50,004 nucleotides of DNA from an uncultured Bacteroidia bacterium (GCA_913009755.1 CAJVWU010000019.1:1-50004); one strand, 5' to 3'; positions 34,231 to 44,103 are shown, counted from the stretch's first letter. Program-made: numbers and translations. Notes: generated from the letters alone by a model not told the origin.

Positions 34231-35712
34231 TTAATCTTCCTTCTTTAGCAGTTCTAACTGTTTGCTTGCCATGTCGTCAATGTATTCGTAATATTTTTTT
34301 TCATACAGTTGTCTGGCCATCTCAAAATAATCAGTGGCCTTTTGCCTGTCTGTTTTTTTATAAATAAAACCCAAACGCAGGGCCGCATCCGAGGCAAAAT
34401 AATAATCTTCGTCTTTCCCCAGCCTGATGACTTTTTTGTAATAAGTTATTGCTGTTTTTTTCATCTTTTTATGTTCGGAATACCTTCCCGTTAAAAGGGC
34501 ATATTCCAGTTGCCAGGGTAAGGGATCATTAAGGGTTGGCTTATGCTTGTCAAGTATGGGATATGCTTCGTCGTAATAGCCACCGTCCGTTAGCAGGCGG
34601 GCTTTAACAAGTTCGGCATCCGGGGTATAATCCAGGCTGCATTCATACATGGCTTCACGGTCGCGTTCCTGTACCTCCCTGCCCACGGCACAGGTTATTT
34701 TCCGGTAATGTTCAAATTTCTTTTGATCACCGTTTATCAGCCAGTAAAGTGCGATATAATAATTTATTTCTTTCAGATAGTTTTCGTTTTTGGTAACCTG
34801 AAGATAGTCCTTGAGGTATTTGATGGCTTCCGGGTCAAGCTTACGCATTAAAATGCGCCCCATCATGTAATCATAAGGGGGGAAAGGCATTTCAACATTT
34901 TCAGTGTCAAATTCCCGGAATATCCGGAAGGCCTCTTCATTGTGTCCCGAACGGTAAGCGGTGTTGCCATAATAGTATTTGACCAACCGGTAATTCCTGA
35001 TCGAACTGTCAAGCGATTGAATGAACTTAAACGCCGATCCGGGCTCCCTGTTAATTTTGAAAGCATTCACAAGATAAAGCACTGCGGCAGCATTTAATCC
35101 GCGGGTATCTTTTTCAGTAAGAAAGTAGTTGAACAGCAAGCCGAACCCCACGGACTGATCACCCTTCACACCGAAAAAGGAAGAAGCCCAGCGGACGAAA
35201 GGGGGTAAATTTGAAATCGAAACATTAAAAAACCCGCTGTTTTTTTTGCTCATCAAAAAATCCGGATAATCATCCAGGTTGTCATAAGTTAACCGGTAGG
35301 CCTTATAGCCTCTTCTTACCCCGGATAATTTGTCGCCATATAAAGTATTGACAATACTCGTTTGCAGCATCATATCCGATTCACAGGCCATGTAATAGGG
35401 TGAGGTTGTTTCCTTGTCGTCCATGATGTCCCGCCGGTCCTGATAGTTTATTAAAAACCGGGAATAGGCTTCCCCGGAGGGGTTGCACAGCAACTCAATG
35501 AATTCATTGGCCTGGTCAAGGTAATACACATAATAATTGGTGGGGTTTTCCCGGATTTCTTTTTGAATAATCTTTTTAGCGGATTTTACCTCCAGGTCCA
35601 TCATTTTTTCCCATGCATTCAGGCAGCGGTCATTGACAACATACTGGCCTGAAAGCCGGCCAAATAAAAGAAGAAGAAAAAACGGGGTTAAAAGAAAAGC
35701 TTTACGGGGCAT
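34231..35712 (-). CDS. Secreted TPR-like protein of unknown function
   Basis: The protein has 493 residues with a signal peptide (about 1-22, ending RLSGQ). The mature protein is largely helical, with paired-helix signatures typical of TPR repeats, for example RLVKYYYGNTAYRSGHNEEA, DYYFASDAALRLGFIYKK and KATDYFEMARQLYEKK. The repeats fill roughly 150-490. No enzymatic motif is visible. It is probably a periplasmic or outer-membrane scaffold. The start is supported by a -7 box (35735-35742, minus) 22 bp upstream. It is monocistronic. Confidence 0.75.
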   Translation of the reverse strand: MPRKAFLLTPFFLLLLFGRLSGQYVVNDRCLNAWEKMMDLEVKSAKKIIQKEIRENPTNYYVYYLDQANEFIELLCNPSGEAYSRFLINYQDRRDIMDDKETTSPYYMACESDMMLQTSIVNTLYGDKLSGVRRGYKAYRLTYDNLDDYPDFLMSKKNSGFFNVSISNLPPFVRWASSFFGVKGDQSVGFGLLFNYFLTEKDTRGLNAAAVLYLVNAFKINREPGSAFKFIQSLDSSIRNYRLVKYYYGNTAYRSGHNEEAFRIFREFDTENVEMPFPPYDYMMGRILMRKLDPEAIKYLKDYLQVTKNENYLKEINYYIALYWLINGDQKKFEHYRKITCAVGREVQERDREAMYECSLDYTPDAELVKARLLTDGGYYDEAYPILDKHKPTLNDPLPWQLEYALLTGRYSEHKKMKKTAITYYKKVIRLGKDEDYYFASDAALRLGFIYKKTDRQKATDYFEMARQLYEKKYYEYIDDMASKQLELLKKED

Positions 35713-35734
35713 CTTACAAGTAATTTATCGAAAA

Positions 35735-35742
35735 CAAAAATA
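35735..35742 (-). promoter_or_regulatory. TAnnTTTG -7 box for the TPR protein gene
   Basis: The minus-strand reading is TATTTTTG, 22 bp before the start at 35712. Confidence 0.45.
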
Positions 35743-35822
35743 GCAACTAATCAATAGCTGTCAATAAAATGATTCTTCAATTGCGCTTTGAAACCTTCAG
35801 GCGTATGCATCTACTTTTTTTA

Positions 35823-35830
35823 TACTTTTG
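35823..35830 (+). promoter_or_regulatory. TAnnTTTG -7 box for the DAK2-DegV gene
   Basis: TACTTTTG lies 25 bp before the TTG start at 35856 and supports that upstream start. Confidence 0.45.
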
Positions 35831-35855
35831 TGGCACTTCCAAATAAACGAATAAA

Positions 35856-37646
35856 TTGAGCGATTTAAAAATTACAGAGATCAACGGAAAGCAACTTTAC
35901 AACAGTTTTGTTTCCGGGGCCCACAAAATTTTTGAAAACCAGAAACTGATCAACAAGATCAATGTTTTTCCGGTTGCCGATGCCGATACGGGTACAAACC
36001 TTGCCTCCACCATGCGGTCAATTATTGACATTTCGGTACCTTCCCATAACCTGAAGATTTCGGCAGATTCCATTGCCGATGCCGCGCTAACCGGTGCCAG
36101 GGGCAATTCAGGCATTATCTTTGCCCAGTTCCTCTATGGTTTCAGTAATGAACTGAAAGCCAAGGAAACCATAACGGTTGAAGATTTCGCCGAAAGCATG
36201 AAACGGGCTGTAAAATATGCTTACGAAGCCATTGCCAACCCGGTTGAAGGCACTATTATTTCGGTGATCAAGGACTGGGCTGAACATCTGGATCAATTAA
36301 AGGACAACATCGATGACTTTATCAGGCTTCTTTTCGATGCACTGGAAATTGCTTCCAACTCGTTGAAAGAAACGGCTCAACAGATGGAAATCCTCAGAAA
36401 GAAACATGTTGTGGATGCCGGTGCCAAAGGTTTTGTTGTTTTCCTTGAAGGGATGCTCGAATTTTTTAAGACGGGTAAGACCATTAGTGCCGAAATCCTT
36501 GAGAATGATCAGGTGGTTGAAGAAGAAGTTATCAGCCACGAAAATCCGGAATTCAGGTATTGTACCGAGGCTTTGATTACCGGCGACAAACTGGATAAGG
36601 AAAAAATACGCAAGACCATCGGTGGTTTTGGTAATTCGATGGTGGTCGCCGGTTCGGATAAAAAGATGAGGATCCATATCCATACCGATACACCGTGGAA
36701 CTTGTTTGTGAAACTGGGCAGGCTGGGAAACATTGCAGCACAAAAAGTGGATGATATGGTGATGCAAAATGAAGTGGCTTCCAATGCCAGGTACAATATC
36801 GGTCTGGTCACCGATTCAACCTGTGACCTGCCTGAAAAGATCATCGAAAAATATCAGATTCAGATCATCCCCTTAAACATCCATTTTGGTCAATCATTTT
36901 ACCTGGATACGGTGACCATGCAGCCCGAACAGTTTTACGGAATGATTGACTCGGCACCGCATTATCCTTCCACATCGCAACCTTCGTTTAAAGAATTTTA
37001 CAATAAATTCAACTATTTGGCAACACACTACGATAGCATTATTAGTCTCCATATCAGCAACAAACTGAGCGGGACATGGCAAAATGGCCTGAATGCCGCC
37101 AACAAAGTTATCGAACAACACCACAAAAAGATTGATGTTGTTAACAGCAACAGGGTTTCCAGCGGACTCGGCATCTTGGTACTCAGGGCGGCCAGGGCAC
37201 TTGAAGAAGGCATGGCCCATGACGATATTGTTGCTCTGTTGCCGCAATGGTCAAGAAGAACCCGTCAACTGGTGAGTTCACGTACGTTGAAATACCTGGT
37301 AAAAAGTGGCCGTGTCAGCAATACCCGTGGGTTTATCGGTACCCTGCTTAACCTGAAGCCGGTTATTGAGGTGAACAACGAAGGGAAAACGGAATCATTC
37401 GGAAAGCCGTTCAGCGAAAAGAAAAGTATGAAGATGATCATGGAGGAAATGAAAAAGTTTATTTCGGGCAACAAAATATGGGGCTATGCCATTACCCATG
37501 CCAATAACCTGAGCACGGCAAACTGGTTTGCCGGTCAGATTGAAGAGCTGACGGGCAAAAAGCCCGAATACATCCAAAACGCTTCTCCTGTGCTGGTAAC
37601 CAATGTGGGTGTTGGTGTTGTCTCGGTTACCATCATGCTTGATTAA
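35856..37646 (+). CDS. DAK2-DegV fusion, likely one-chain fatty acid kinase
   Basis: The protein has 596 residues. The N-terminal DAK2/DhaL kinase domain (about 1-200) has the nucleotide and metal motifs VFPVADADTGTNLAST and GARGNSGIIFAQF. A FakA-type middle domain (about 225-300; FRYCTEALI, MRIHIHTDTP) follows. A complete DegV lipid-binding domain (about 308-596; IGLVTDSTCDLP, STSQPS, ISNKLSGTWQ, SSRTLKYLVKSGRV) closes it. In Firmicutes these are separate proteins, FakA (kinase) and FakB (fatty-acid carrier), which phosphorylate exogenous fatty acids; here they are one chain. The start is TTG, because the next in-frame Met lies inside the kinase domain. A promoter box lies 25 bp upstream. 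Confidence 0.88.
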   Translation: MSDLKITEINGKQLYNSFVSGAHKIFENQKLINKINVFPVADADTGTNLASTMRSIIDISVPSHNLKISADSIADAALTGARGNSGIIFAQFLYGFSNELKAKETITVEDFAESMKRAVKYAYEAIANPVEGTIISVIKDWAEHLDQLKDNIDDFIRLLFDALEIASNSLKETAQQMEILRKKHVVDAGAKGFVVFLEGMLEFFKTGKTISAEILENDQVVEEEVISHENPEFRYCTEALITGDKLDKEKIRKTIGGFGNSMVVAGSDKKMRIHIHTDTPWNLFVKLGRLGNIAAQKVDDMVMQNEVASNARYNIGLVTDSTCDLPEKIIEKYQIQIIPLNIHFGQSFYLDTVTMQPEQFYGMIDSAPHYPSTSQPSFKEFYNKFNYLATHYDSIISLHISNKLSGTWQNGLNAANKVIEQHHKKIDVVNSNRVSSGLGILVLRAARALEEGMAHDDIVALLPQWSRRTRQLVSSRTLKYLVKSGRVSNTRGFIGTLLNLKPVIEVNNEGKTESFGKPFSEKKSMKMIMEEMKKFISGNKIWGYAITHANNLSTANWFAGQIEELTGKKPEYIQNASPVLVTNVGVGVVSVTIMLD

Positions 37647-37702
37647 GTTGAAAGTGAAATGAAGCGGCTTTTCCTGCCGGTTCATCAAACAGTTATTAAC
37701 AG

Positions 37703-38134
37703 ATGAACAGCGAACAGAAAAACAACGATACCAAGTTCGACCGCAGTTATCTCGAAATGGCCCGTGTCTGGTCTAAAAACTCTTATTGCAAACGCAGAAA
37801 AGTTGGGGCATTGATCGTTAAAGACCGGATGATCATTTCGGACGGATATAATGGGACACCTTCGGGCTTTGAAAACATTTGTGAAGATGAAAATAATAAA
37901 ACCAAACCTTATGTCCTGCATGCCGAAGCCAATGCCATCACCAAAGTGGCCACATCAAACAACAGCAGCCGGGGAGCGACACTTTACATCACCGATTCAC
38001 CGTGTATGGAGTGTGCCAAGCTGATCATCCAGTCGGGCATTGTCCGCGTGGTTTATAGAAACAAATACCGCATCACCGACGGGCTGGACCTGCTGGAAAG
38101 GGCAGGGGTGAAGGTGGAGCAGATTCAGTTATAA
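37703..38134 (+). CDS. Cytidine/dCMP deaminase-family zinc enzyme
   Basis: The protein has 143 residues. The zinc-deaminase motifs are intact: HAE at 73-75 (His ligand and catalytic Glu) and PCMEC with Cys101 and Cys104. CKRRKVGALIVKDRMIISDGYNGTPSG is read across the substrate pocket in two parts: CKRRKVGALIV and SDGYNGTPSG. These are typical of ComEB/dCMP deaminases, which make dUMP from dCMP for thymidylate synthesis. The stop overlaps the start of the CYTH gene by one base, so the two are translationally coupled. Confidence 0.9.
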   Translation: MNSEQKNNDTKFDRSYLEMARVWSKNSYCKRRKVGALIVKDRMIISDGYNGTPSGFENICEDENNKTKPYVLHAEANAITKVATSNNSSRGATLYITDSPCMECAKLIIQSGIVRVVYRNKYRITDGLDLLERAGVKVEQIQL

Positions 38135-38604
38135 TGGCAGAAGAAATAGAAAGAAAATTTTTGGTCAAAGGTGATTTCAAGCCTTTTGTAACAACAGAAA
38201 CAAGAATAATTCAGGGCTATTTGTCATCTGCCCCCGAACGGACAGTCAGGGTGAGGATAAAAGGAGACAGGGGATTTCTGACCATAAAAGGAGCCGGTAA
38301 CGAAACAGGGACTACACGCTTTGAGTGGGAAATGGAAATTCCGGTGGAAGAAGCTAAATCTTTATTGCAGATCTGCGAACGCAGTATGATAGACAAAACC
38401 CGGTACATTGTCCCCGAAAAAAGCGGGTTGAAATTTGAAGTGGATGAATTTTATGGCGACAATAAAGGATTAACTGTCGCTGAAATTGAACTGCCTTCCG
38501 AAGACCATCCTTTTGAAAAACCCGAATGGCTTGGAGATGAGGTAACCGGTGATTTAAAATATTACAACGCCATGCTGGTGAAGAATCCGTACAAGTACTG
38601 GTAA
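38134..38604 (+). CDS. CYTH-domain (triphosphate tunnel) phosphohydrolase
   Basis: The protein has 156 residues. It begins with the hallmark ExExK motif as EIERKFLV. Alternating Arg/Lys and Glu strands that line the tunnel follow (RTVRVRIKGDRGFLTIKG, FEWEMEIP, LKFEVDEFYGD, LTVAEIELP). Bacterial relatives hydrolyse inorganic tripolyphosphate; some class IV adenylate cyclases share the fold, but nothing here points to a cyclase. It is coupled to the deaminase gene upstream by a one-base overlap. Confidence 0.9.
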   Translation: MAEEIERKFLVKGDFKPFVTTETRIIQGYLSSAPERTVRVRIKGDRGFLTIKGAGNETGTTRFEWEMEIPVEEAKSLLQICERSMIDKTRYIVPEKSGLKFEVDEFYGDNKGLTVAEIELPSEDHPFEKPEWLGDEVTGDLKYYNAMLVKNPYKYW

Positions 38605-38630
38605 GACCGGATGCCGGAGACTCCCACCCC

Positions 38631-38753
38631 AGTTGTTGGTGCCCTCAGCGATAACATTAAACTGGTGGATGTATTTCTATCCTGACCACGCCATATTAAA
38701 AAGTCTTGTTGTGTAAAAACCAGTGCTGGGGTCCCCAACTGCGGGATAACATG
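38631..38753. repeat. Degenerate REP-like inverted pair
   Basis: CAGTTGTTGGTGCCCTCAG near 38631-38648 and the inverse-related GCTGGGGTCCCCAACTGCGG near 38724-38744 look like decayed arms of the same GTTGGTG-type palindrome seen at 5116-5177. The match is imperfect. Confidence 0.3.
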
Positions 38754-38770
38754 CTTTCAGAATAACTGTT

Positions 38771-38778
38771 TATATTTG
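38771..38778 (+). promoter_or_regulatory. TAnnTTTG -7 box for the PfkB kinase gene
   Basis: TATATTTG lies 25 bp before the ATG at 38804. No -33 TTTG is seen at normal spacing. Confidence 0.5.
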
Positions 38779-38803
38779 TAACCCTGCTTAAAACTTTTTA
38801 CTC

Positions 38804-39730
38804 ATGGTTTATACCCTTGGCGAATCATTGCTTGACATTATTATTGACAGCCCGGAAAGCATAAATGCCCAACCCGGTGGTTCAATGCTGAATACGGCCG
38901 TTTCCCTGGGCAGGGCAGGGGTTTCCGTTTCCCTGATCAGCGAACTGGGCGACGATGATACAGCCGGGCTGATCCTCCAGTTCCTTCATGACAATAAAAT
39001 CAGGACGAAGCATGTCAAAAAGTATTATCACCAGCAAACGACTGTGGCGCTGGCCTGGCTGGATGAGCATAAAGTACCTTCATTTTCCATTTACAAAACC
39101 TATCCTGTCCGGCGCCGGTTGGTTGCACCCGCAAGTTTTACAGATAAAGATCTGTTGGTTTTCGGTTCGTTGTATTCGCTTGACCCGACCATCAGGAACC
39201 AGTTTGTGCAAATTCTTGTTGCTGCAAAAAGGGGAGGCTCACTTTTAATTTATGATCCCAACATCAGGCAACTTAATCTTGACAATAAATCATTAATGCA
39301 ATCTTTGAGGGAAAACATCGTATTTGCTGATATTGTGAAAGGTTCGGATGCAGATTTTGAAAACATCTTTGGAAAGAAACCATATCAGGGTTATTATCAG
39401 GAAATCAAAAAGATAAGCCCAAATACGGCTTTGGTGCTTACGCTTGGCGAAAAGGGTGTTGTGGGTTTTCAGGATGAGATGGTTGTTCAACTGCCGGCTG
39501 AAAAAGTGGAGGTAGTCAGTACAATCGGGGCAGGTGACGCTTTTACCGCCGGGATGGTTTATTCCCTTGAAAAAAAATATGATAAACGGGGCAACGGGCA
39601 GGATAAGGCCTCAGCCGGTGCAAAAAGAAAAAACCTGTCAAAAACAGATTTCAAAAATATACTGCAATCAGGACTGCGGTTTTCTGCCGTGGTTTGTGGT
39701 GTAATGGATAATTATATTCCCAAACCCTGA
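38804..39730 (+). CDS. PfkB/ribokinase-family sugar kinase
   Basis: The protein has 308 residues. The N-terminal PfkB signature is present as GGSMLNTAVSLGRAGV, followed by SELGDDDTAG. The catalytic motif TIGAGDAFTAGM near 240-251 carries the base Asp245. The overall length and motifs fit fructokinase-like ATP-dependent carbohydrate kinases, but the sugar cannot be assigned. The C-terminal part has a Lys-rich insert (about 258-285; KYDKRGNGQDKASAGAKRK) not usual for the family. It is monocistronic with a nearby promoter box. Confidence 0.9.
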   Translation: MVYTLGESLLDIIIDSPESINAQPGGSMLNTAVSLGRAGVSVSLISELGDDDTAGLILQFLHDNKIRTKHVKKYYHQQTTVALAWLDEHKVPSFSIYKTYPVRRRLVAPASFTDKDLLVFGSLYSLDPTIRNQFVQILVAAKRGGSLLIYDPNIRQLNLDNKSLMQSLRENIVFADIVKGSDADFENIFGKKPYQGYYQEIKKISPNTALVLTLGEKGVVGFQDEMVVQLPAEKVEVVSTIGAGDAFTAGMVYSLEKKYDKRGNGQDKASAGAKRKNLSKTDFKNILQSGLRFSAVVCGVMDNYIPKP

Positions 39731-39837
39731 TTAATTTCTTCTGAAAGCACGCCCGCCTGATCTCATTTTCGTGTCCGGGCACAGGCAGGGGTTGATGTTC
39801 TGACACACGATCCCAAATAAACATTCGCGTTGGTTTT

Positions 39838-42492
39838 TCAAAAGCTAAACCGGTATGAAAATTTGATCAGGTAAACATTGGTTGATTGTGTATTGAGCAG
39901 GTTATCAATACGGTCGCCCAGGTTGAATTCTCCCGTACTATTATATCCGTCCTGGCCATGCGACCACACAAAATAAACGGTTGATCCGGGAACATATTCC
40001 CAGCGGATGACAAAATTGGAAAGCATATCATAAACGCTAAAATCAGGATTATCATAAGAGTAATCCGGATTGGTTTTCGGATTGCAGCCCGGATTGTTAA
40101 TCCCCGGGTCGCAAACCTGGTATTTGTCATCCGCTTCATTATACCATATATCTTTTTCACTGAAATGATAAAACTGGTCGTGATAATTTTTATTTCCCGG
40201 ATCGGAAACCACTTTAAAGTTTGAATAATCGCCGGAAAAGAAAAACGGCTGTCCCCAAAACTGGATGGACAGGTCGGGCGTAATTGAAAAATTAATGCGG
40301 AGATTGAGCACAAAAGAACTGCTGGTGAGCGACCCCATGATATATCGGGTATTGTCTTTCAATGCGATGTTATCTACATAGCGGGCATCTTCCTGACTAA
40401 AGGAATACCCGGGTTCTATTGAAAACTGGAAAGCATCGAAAGGACGGTAGTTGATTCCTCCGCTTATTCTCCATGAGGTCTTATAATTAAGATTACCCCA
40501 TTGATAATTTCCATTGACGCTGCCCCAAAGTTTTTTTGAGGTGTTGGTTCCGAAAGAGGAACGGATCATCCACGACCCGGGATAATCAATTGCAGGGCCA
40601 CCGCGCAACTCAGCCCTGTTTTTTTCTTTAAAAAATCTTCGCACGCCGATGCCAGCAGTATAATAATTCATAAACTGGGCGCTGCCACCTGTAAAAAAGC
40701 CGGACCAGAGATTTGTCAATGAGAAATCCCATCCTGACCATTGCCTGAAACTTACACTGTATTTCCTGAAAATACCCACAGGATTGTATATTTGATAGTT
40801 CACCCAGACCGATTGCCGGATATTATCAGCCGAGCGCAGATACCCCATATCATTCAGTTCAATTCCGGGGGAAAGCCAACTGAAACGTCCCCCGTAAGTC
40901 CAGTTGCCTCCTCCGATTTTTCCCCCTTTAATGCTCCCGCCGGAACCTGACAGGGTGGTCAGGGTGGAATCCACACTGAGGTGTGAAGCATCGGGCCTCT
41001 GATAATATCTTCGCGAAGAAAGTTGCTGTTCAAGTATGGCTTCTTTTGTTCCGGTAATATAACTTCCTACAAGGTTAACCTCAAGGCTATATGCTTTTTC
41101 ATTCCAGAAATTCGTAAAGTCAAAACCTCCGGTGTAAGCTGATGTTGGCAAAAAACCGAGTGCTGTATCGTTGATAAAGCGGTTGGTAGCCGTGATCATG
41201 CCACCCACGATGGTCTTCCCCTTCTTGATGTCCTGCTGCAGGCGGGCATTGAAGAAATTGGTAAAAGGCTCCACCGCCACCCTGCGTTTTTCACCATTGT
41301 TATCTATTTCGGCTGTTTCTTTGTTGGTCAGGCTTTCCAGAATACCGATTGACAAACCCTTTTTTGTTTTTCCCGAAAGTTTTACCGCGCCGAGGATACG
41401 TGTATTTCCTGATATTTTCATGTATTCACCGTCGGCAAGTACGGGTGTATAACTTGGCCTTTTCCCGATTCGCCGTGAATAAAACAGATTGTCCCTGCCT
41501 GAAGACCCTCCGCCTTTTGATACGGGGAAATCGTAAATGTTGCTGCCTTCCACAAAAAAAGGGCGCTTTTCTTTATAAAAGGTTTCATAAGAGGTAAGGT
41601 TTACTACCGAAGGATCAGCCTCCACCTGACCAAAATCGGGGTTTATCGTGAAATTAAGGGTAAGGTCGTTGGTGACGGCAATTTTTCCGTCGAGGCCTGC
41701 ATTGTATTCCCACATTTTTCCCGTTGCATAAGGGTTCCCTTCTTCTTTTTCAGATGTTTTGAGATCGCCCATCACATAAGGGGTAAGCGCGATTTCCTTT
41801 TTCGGGTTGATGTCATTGATTCCCACCAACTCTCCCCATTTACTGACCCATCCGGCAGATTGGCGCGGAACCATTTGCCAGAGTGAAGTTTCCTGTTTGC
41901 GAAAAAGGATACGCAATACTTCCAGTCCCCAGACCTGATCTTTTGCATTAGAAAAACGTAACTGGTTATACGGTATCTTCATTTCGGCGAGCCAGCCTTT
42001 GTCATCAATTTTTACTTTTACATACCAGACGGGGTTCCATGTTTCGTCAAAGTCATTGTCATTTGAAATGCGGCCGTCAATTTTCACACCGGCAGCATTT
42101 ACACCAAAAACAAAAGCGGTAAGTTTGTCGTTATAGCTGTCGAAACCAATGAAAACTGCGTCACCATCTAAATTATCACGCCTTGTCAGCCGCCTTTCAA
42201 TTTTGTCCGGTTCCGAATCATACGCACGGATGGCTACGTACAGGTTTTCTTTTCCGTACAAAATTTTAAAAGCCGTGGGTTGTGACGGTTTGGCATATTC
42301 GTAAGGTTCCTGCTGCGTGAAATCGCCTGACCATTCTGCCATATCCCATACTTCTTCCGAAAGCACACCGTCAATATGTGGCGCTTCACCTTCAAGCCGG
42401 ACAGCATGATAGGTTCGCAAACTATCCTGTCCCCAAAGGAGATTGACAAGAAAAAATACAGAAAAAGTTAAAATGATCTTTTGTTGAATCAT
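39838..42492 (-). CDS. DUF5916-type outer-membrane protein with CBM9-like domain
   Basis: The protein has 884 residues with a signal peptide (about 1-21, ending LLWGQ). A carbohydrate-binding family 9-like domain (about 35-210) has PHIDGVLSEEVWDMAEW and NLYVAIRAYDSEPDKI. The remainder is a large barrel-forming region with repeated YxLxxN and WxxxGR strand patterns and a Phe-terminal last strand (FSYRFSF), which fits outer-membrane insertion. This layout is that of the DUF5916 family, widespread in Bacteroidota and of unknown function; a glycan or peptide ligand is possible. It is monocistronic. Confidence 0.85.
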   Translation of the reverse strand: MIQQKIILTFSVFFLVNLLWGQDSLRTYHAVRLEGEAPHIDGVLSEEVWDMAEWSGDFTQQEPYEYAKPSQPTAFKILYGKENLYVAIRAYDSEPDKIERRLTRRDNLDGDAVFIGFDSYNDKLTAFVFGVNAAGVKIDGRISNDNDFDETWNPVWYVKVKIDDKGWLAEMKIPYNQLRFSNAKDQVWGLEVLRILFRKQETSLWQMVPRQSAGWVSKWGELVGINDINPKKEIALTPYVMGDLKTSEKEEGNPYATGKMWEYNAGLDGKIAVTNDLTLNFTINPDFGQVEADPSVVNLTSYETFYKEKRPFFVEGSNIYDFPVSKGGGSSGRDNLFYSRRIGKRPSYTPVLADGEYMKISGNTRILGAVKLSGKTKKGLSIGILESLTNKETAEIDNNGEKRRVAVEPFTNFFNARLQQDIKKGKTIVGGMITATNRFINDTALGFLPTSAYTGGFDFTNFWNEKAYSLEVNLVGSYITGTKEAILEQQLSSRRYYQRPDASHLSVDSTLTTLSGSGGSIKGGKIGGGNWTYGGRFSWLSPGIELNDMGYLRSADNIRQSVWVNYQIYNPVGIFRKYSVSFRQWSGWDFSLTNLWSGFFTGGSAQFMNYYTAGIGVRRFFKEKNRAELRGGPAIDYPGSWMIRSSFGTNTSKKLWGSVNGNYQWGNLNYKTSWRISGGINYRPFDAFQFSIEPGYSFSQEDARYVDNIALKDNTRYIMGSLTSSSFVLNLRINFSITPDLSIQFWGQPFFFSGDYSNFKVVSDPGNKNYHDQFYHFSEKDIWYNEADDKYQVCDPGINNPGCNPKTNPDYSYDNPDFSVYDMLSNFVIRWEYVPGSTVYFVWSHGQDGYNSTGEFNLGDRIDNLLNTQSTNVYLIKFSYRFSF

Positions 42493-42687
42493 CCGTGCGC
42501 AAAATAAGGGCGTAAAATTAGGAAAAAGGCGTGTTCCGGTTACATGCTACACATTTTCATAAGATTAGTTAAGGAGATAAATCCATTAATTATTTATTAA
42601 CACACCAAGGACACAGAAAAATATTAAGTTGATTGTTATTCGTTGAGAATTGCGGATTTGAAAAAGGAAAGAATAGTTAATAAAAAA

Positions 42688-43986
42688 TCAATTCATCGGC
42701 TGCAGAAAAAGATGCAGATATTCCCCCCAGTCCCAGTCGCCATGGCCGTACCAGCACAGAGAATAAGAATAAATCATTTTCAGGTTATACAATGTGAAAA
42801 CAAATGCAAAAAACAAACCAATATTCAGGAAGGTCCTGTTTTTGATATTGGCAAAAAACCAGGCCAGCGGAATGGCAAACAATGGCATATAATCCACCAT
42901 GTTACGGCTGGCAAACCCACAACCGAAGTAATACATCCACCATGAACTGAACAGGTAGGAAACCAAAACAAAAACAATAGCCGTGATGTAACCGTCGGTT
43001 TTATGGTTGATGATCATCAGCACAATCCCGGCTATGATCAGGATGAACAAAGGATTGTAAAGCAACATGCCGTTGTGTGGTGCAAAGAAGTAGGCCGGTA
43101 AGCGTGGATGCTGCCAGTTGGAAAATGATTCGCCGGTATAGGTATCGTAAATCCATGATCCGGACAGATATTTCCAGTAGATCAATTGCGGCAGAACAGT
43201 TAGAAATCCCGAAATGAAAAAAGGGCTTAAAAAACGGGGTTGAACCATGAACTGCCATTTTTCCTTCCAATGCCCGCCAATGAAAAATCCGGCAATGACA
43301 AGGATAACATTCACCGGCCTGATGATAACGATCAGCCCGGCCAGAAACCCTAAAGCCAAACCGAAAAGCATCCCCTTTTTTTCAAACGCCCTGAAAGGAT
43401 CTGCCAGATTAAAAAACAAGGCCACCAGGGCAAAAGAATAAATGTGCGACATCCCCGATTCGATGGTGGCGTAATAAAAAACATTTGTGCCCGCAACAAC
43501 GAAAAACAAGGTCAATAGTGCGATCCATCGTGGAAATCTGCGGGACAGAATTCTGAAAAGAAAAAACAAACCGAGAACAAGATAAAATGCAGCCGATACA
43601 TCAACAGCCCAATTATAGACCAAAGAAAAACCGTTGTTCTTAAAACCCAATGGTTTAGCCAGCAAATGTGCAGTCAGGAAAAACGGCGTTTGCATCAGCG
43701 CTACGCCATAATTGTATTTGGTCCTTATCTTATTGTTTTTCCGGTCAAGCCAAAAACCGTTTCCTGTTTTCATGTCAACGGAATCGGGAAATGCGGAAGC
43801 AGCAAAATGATAGATAAATGTTGCGGGCAGATAAACATAATATCCCGCTTTATCCGCGTAAACAGGGCTTTTATAACTAAAAACACCGGTCTTGCTGTGG
43901 CGGTTCATGGCCAGGAACAGCATGAGGACAAAAAGGATTCCCCATCCGGCAATGTTCAAGATCCTGCGGGAGTTATTTGTTTTCAT
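42688..43986 (-). CDS. Polytopic membrane protein, possible GT-C glycosyltransferase
   Basis: The protein has 432 residues from the MKTNNSRR start. About ten hydrophobic segments alternate with short loops. The first extracytoplasmic loop contains YADKAGYYVYLPATF, with an acidic residue where lipid-sugar-dependent GT-C enzymes (GT39-like) have one. A late loop has ASRNMVDYMPLFAI. The architecture suggests a transferase using polyprenyl-linked sugars, but no family motif is decisive. The Met at 44013 is rejected because a -7 box (44011-44018) overlaps it. Confidence 0.6.
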   Translation of the reverse strand: MKTNNSRRILNIAGWGILFVLMLFLAMNRHSKTGVFSYKSPVYADKAGYYVYLPATFIYHFAASAFPDSVDMKTGNGFWLDRKNNKIRTKYNYGVALMQTPFFLTAHLLAKPLGFKNNGFSLVYNWAVDVSAAFYLVLGLFFLFRILSRRFPRWIALLTLFFVVAGTNVFYYATIESGMSHIYSFALVALFFNLADPFRAFEKKGMLFGLALGFLAGLIVIIRPVNVILVIAGFFIGGHWKEKWQFMVQPRFLSPFFISGFLTVLPQLIYWKYLSGSWIYDTYTGESFSNWQHPRLPAYFFAPHNGMLLYNPLFILIIAGIVLMIINHKTDGYITAIVFVLVSYLFSSWWMYYFGCGFASRNMVDYMPLFAIPLAWFFANIKNRTFLNIGLFFAFVFTLYNLKMIYSYSLCWYGHGDWDWGEYLHLFLQPMN

Positions 43987-44010
43987 GTTGTCTCCGGTTT
44001 GTTTAAAGGA

Positions 44011-44018
44011 CAAACTTA
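44011..44018 (-). promoter_or_regulatory. TAnnTTTG -7 box for the polytopic membrane protein gene
   Basis: The minus-strand reading is TAAGTTTG, 24 bp before the ATG at 43986, which decides the start. Confidence 0.45.
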
Positions 44019-44095
44019 AAAAATGTTATTGTGCCGCGACAAGAACCTGATAAAATCCTGAATAAACTTTAACAATTTATTCAACCGGAAAACAC

Positions 44096-44103
44096 TATTT
44101 TTG
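44096..44103 (+). promoter_or_regulatory. TAnnTTTG -7 box for rfbC
   Basis: TATTTTTG overlaps an alternative TTG start at 44101, which excludes that start and supports the ATG at 44128. Confidence 0.5.
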
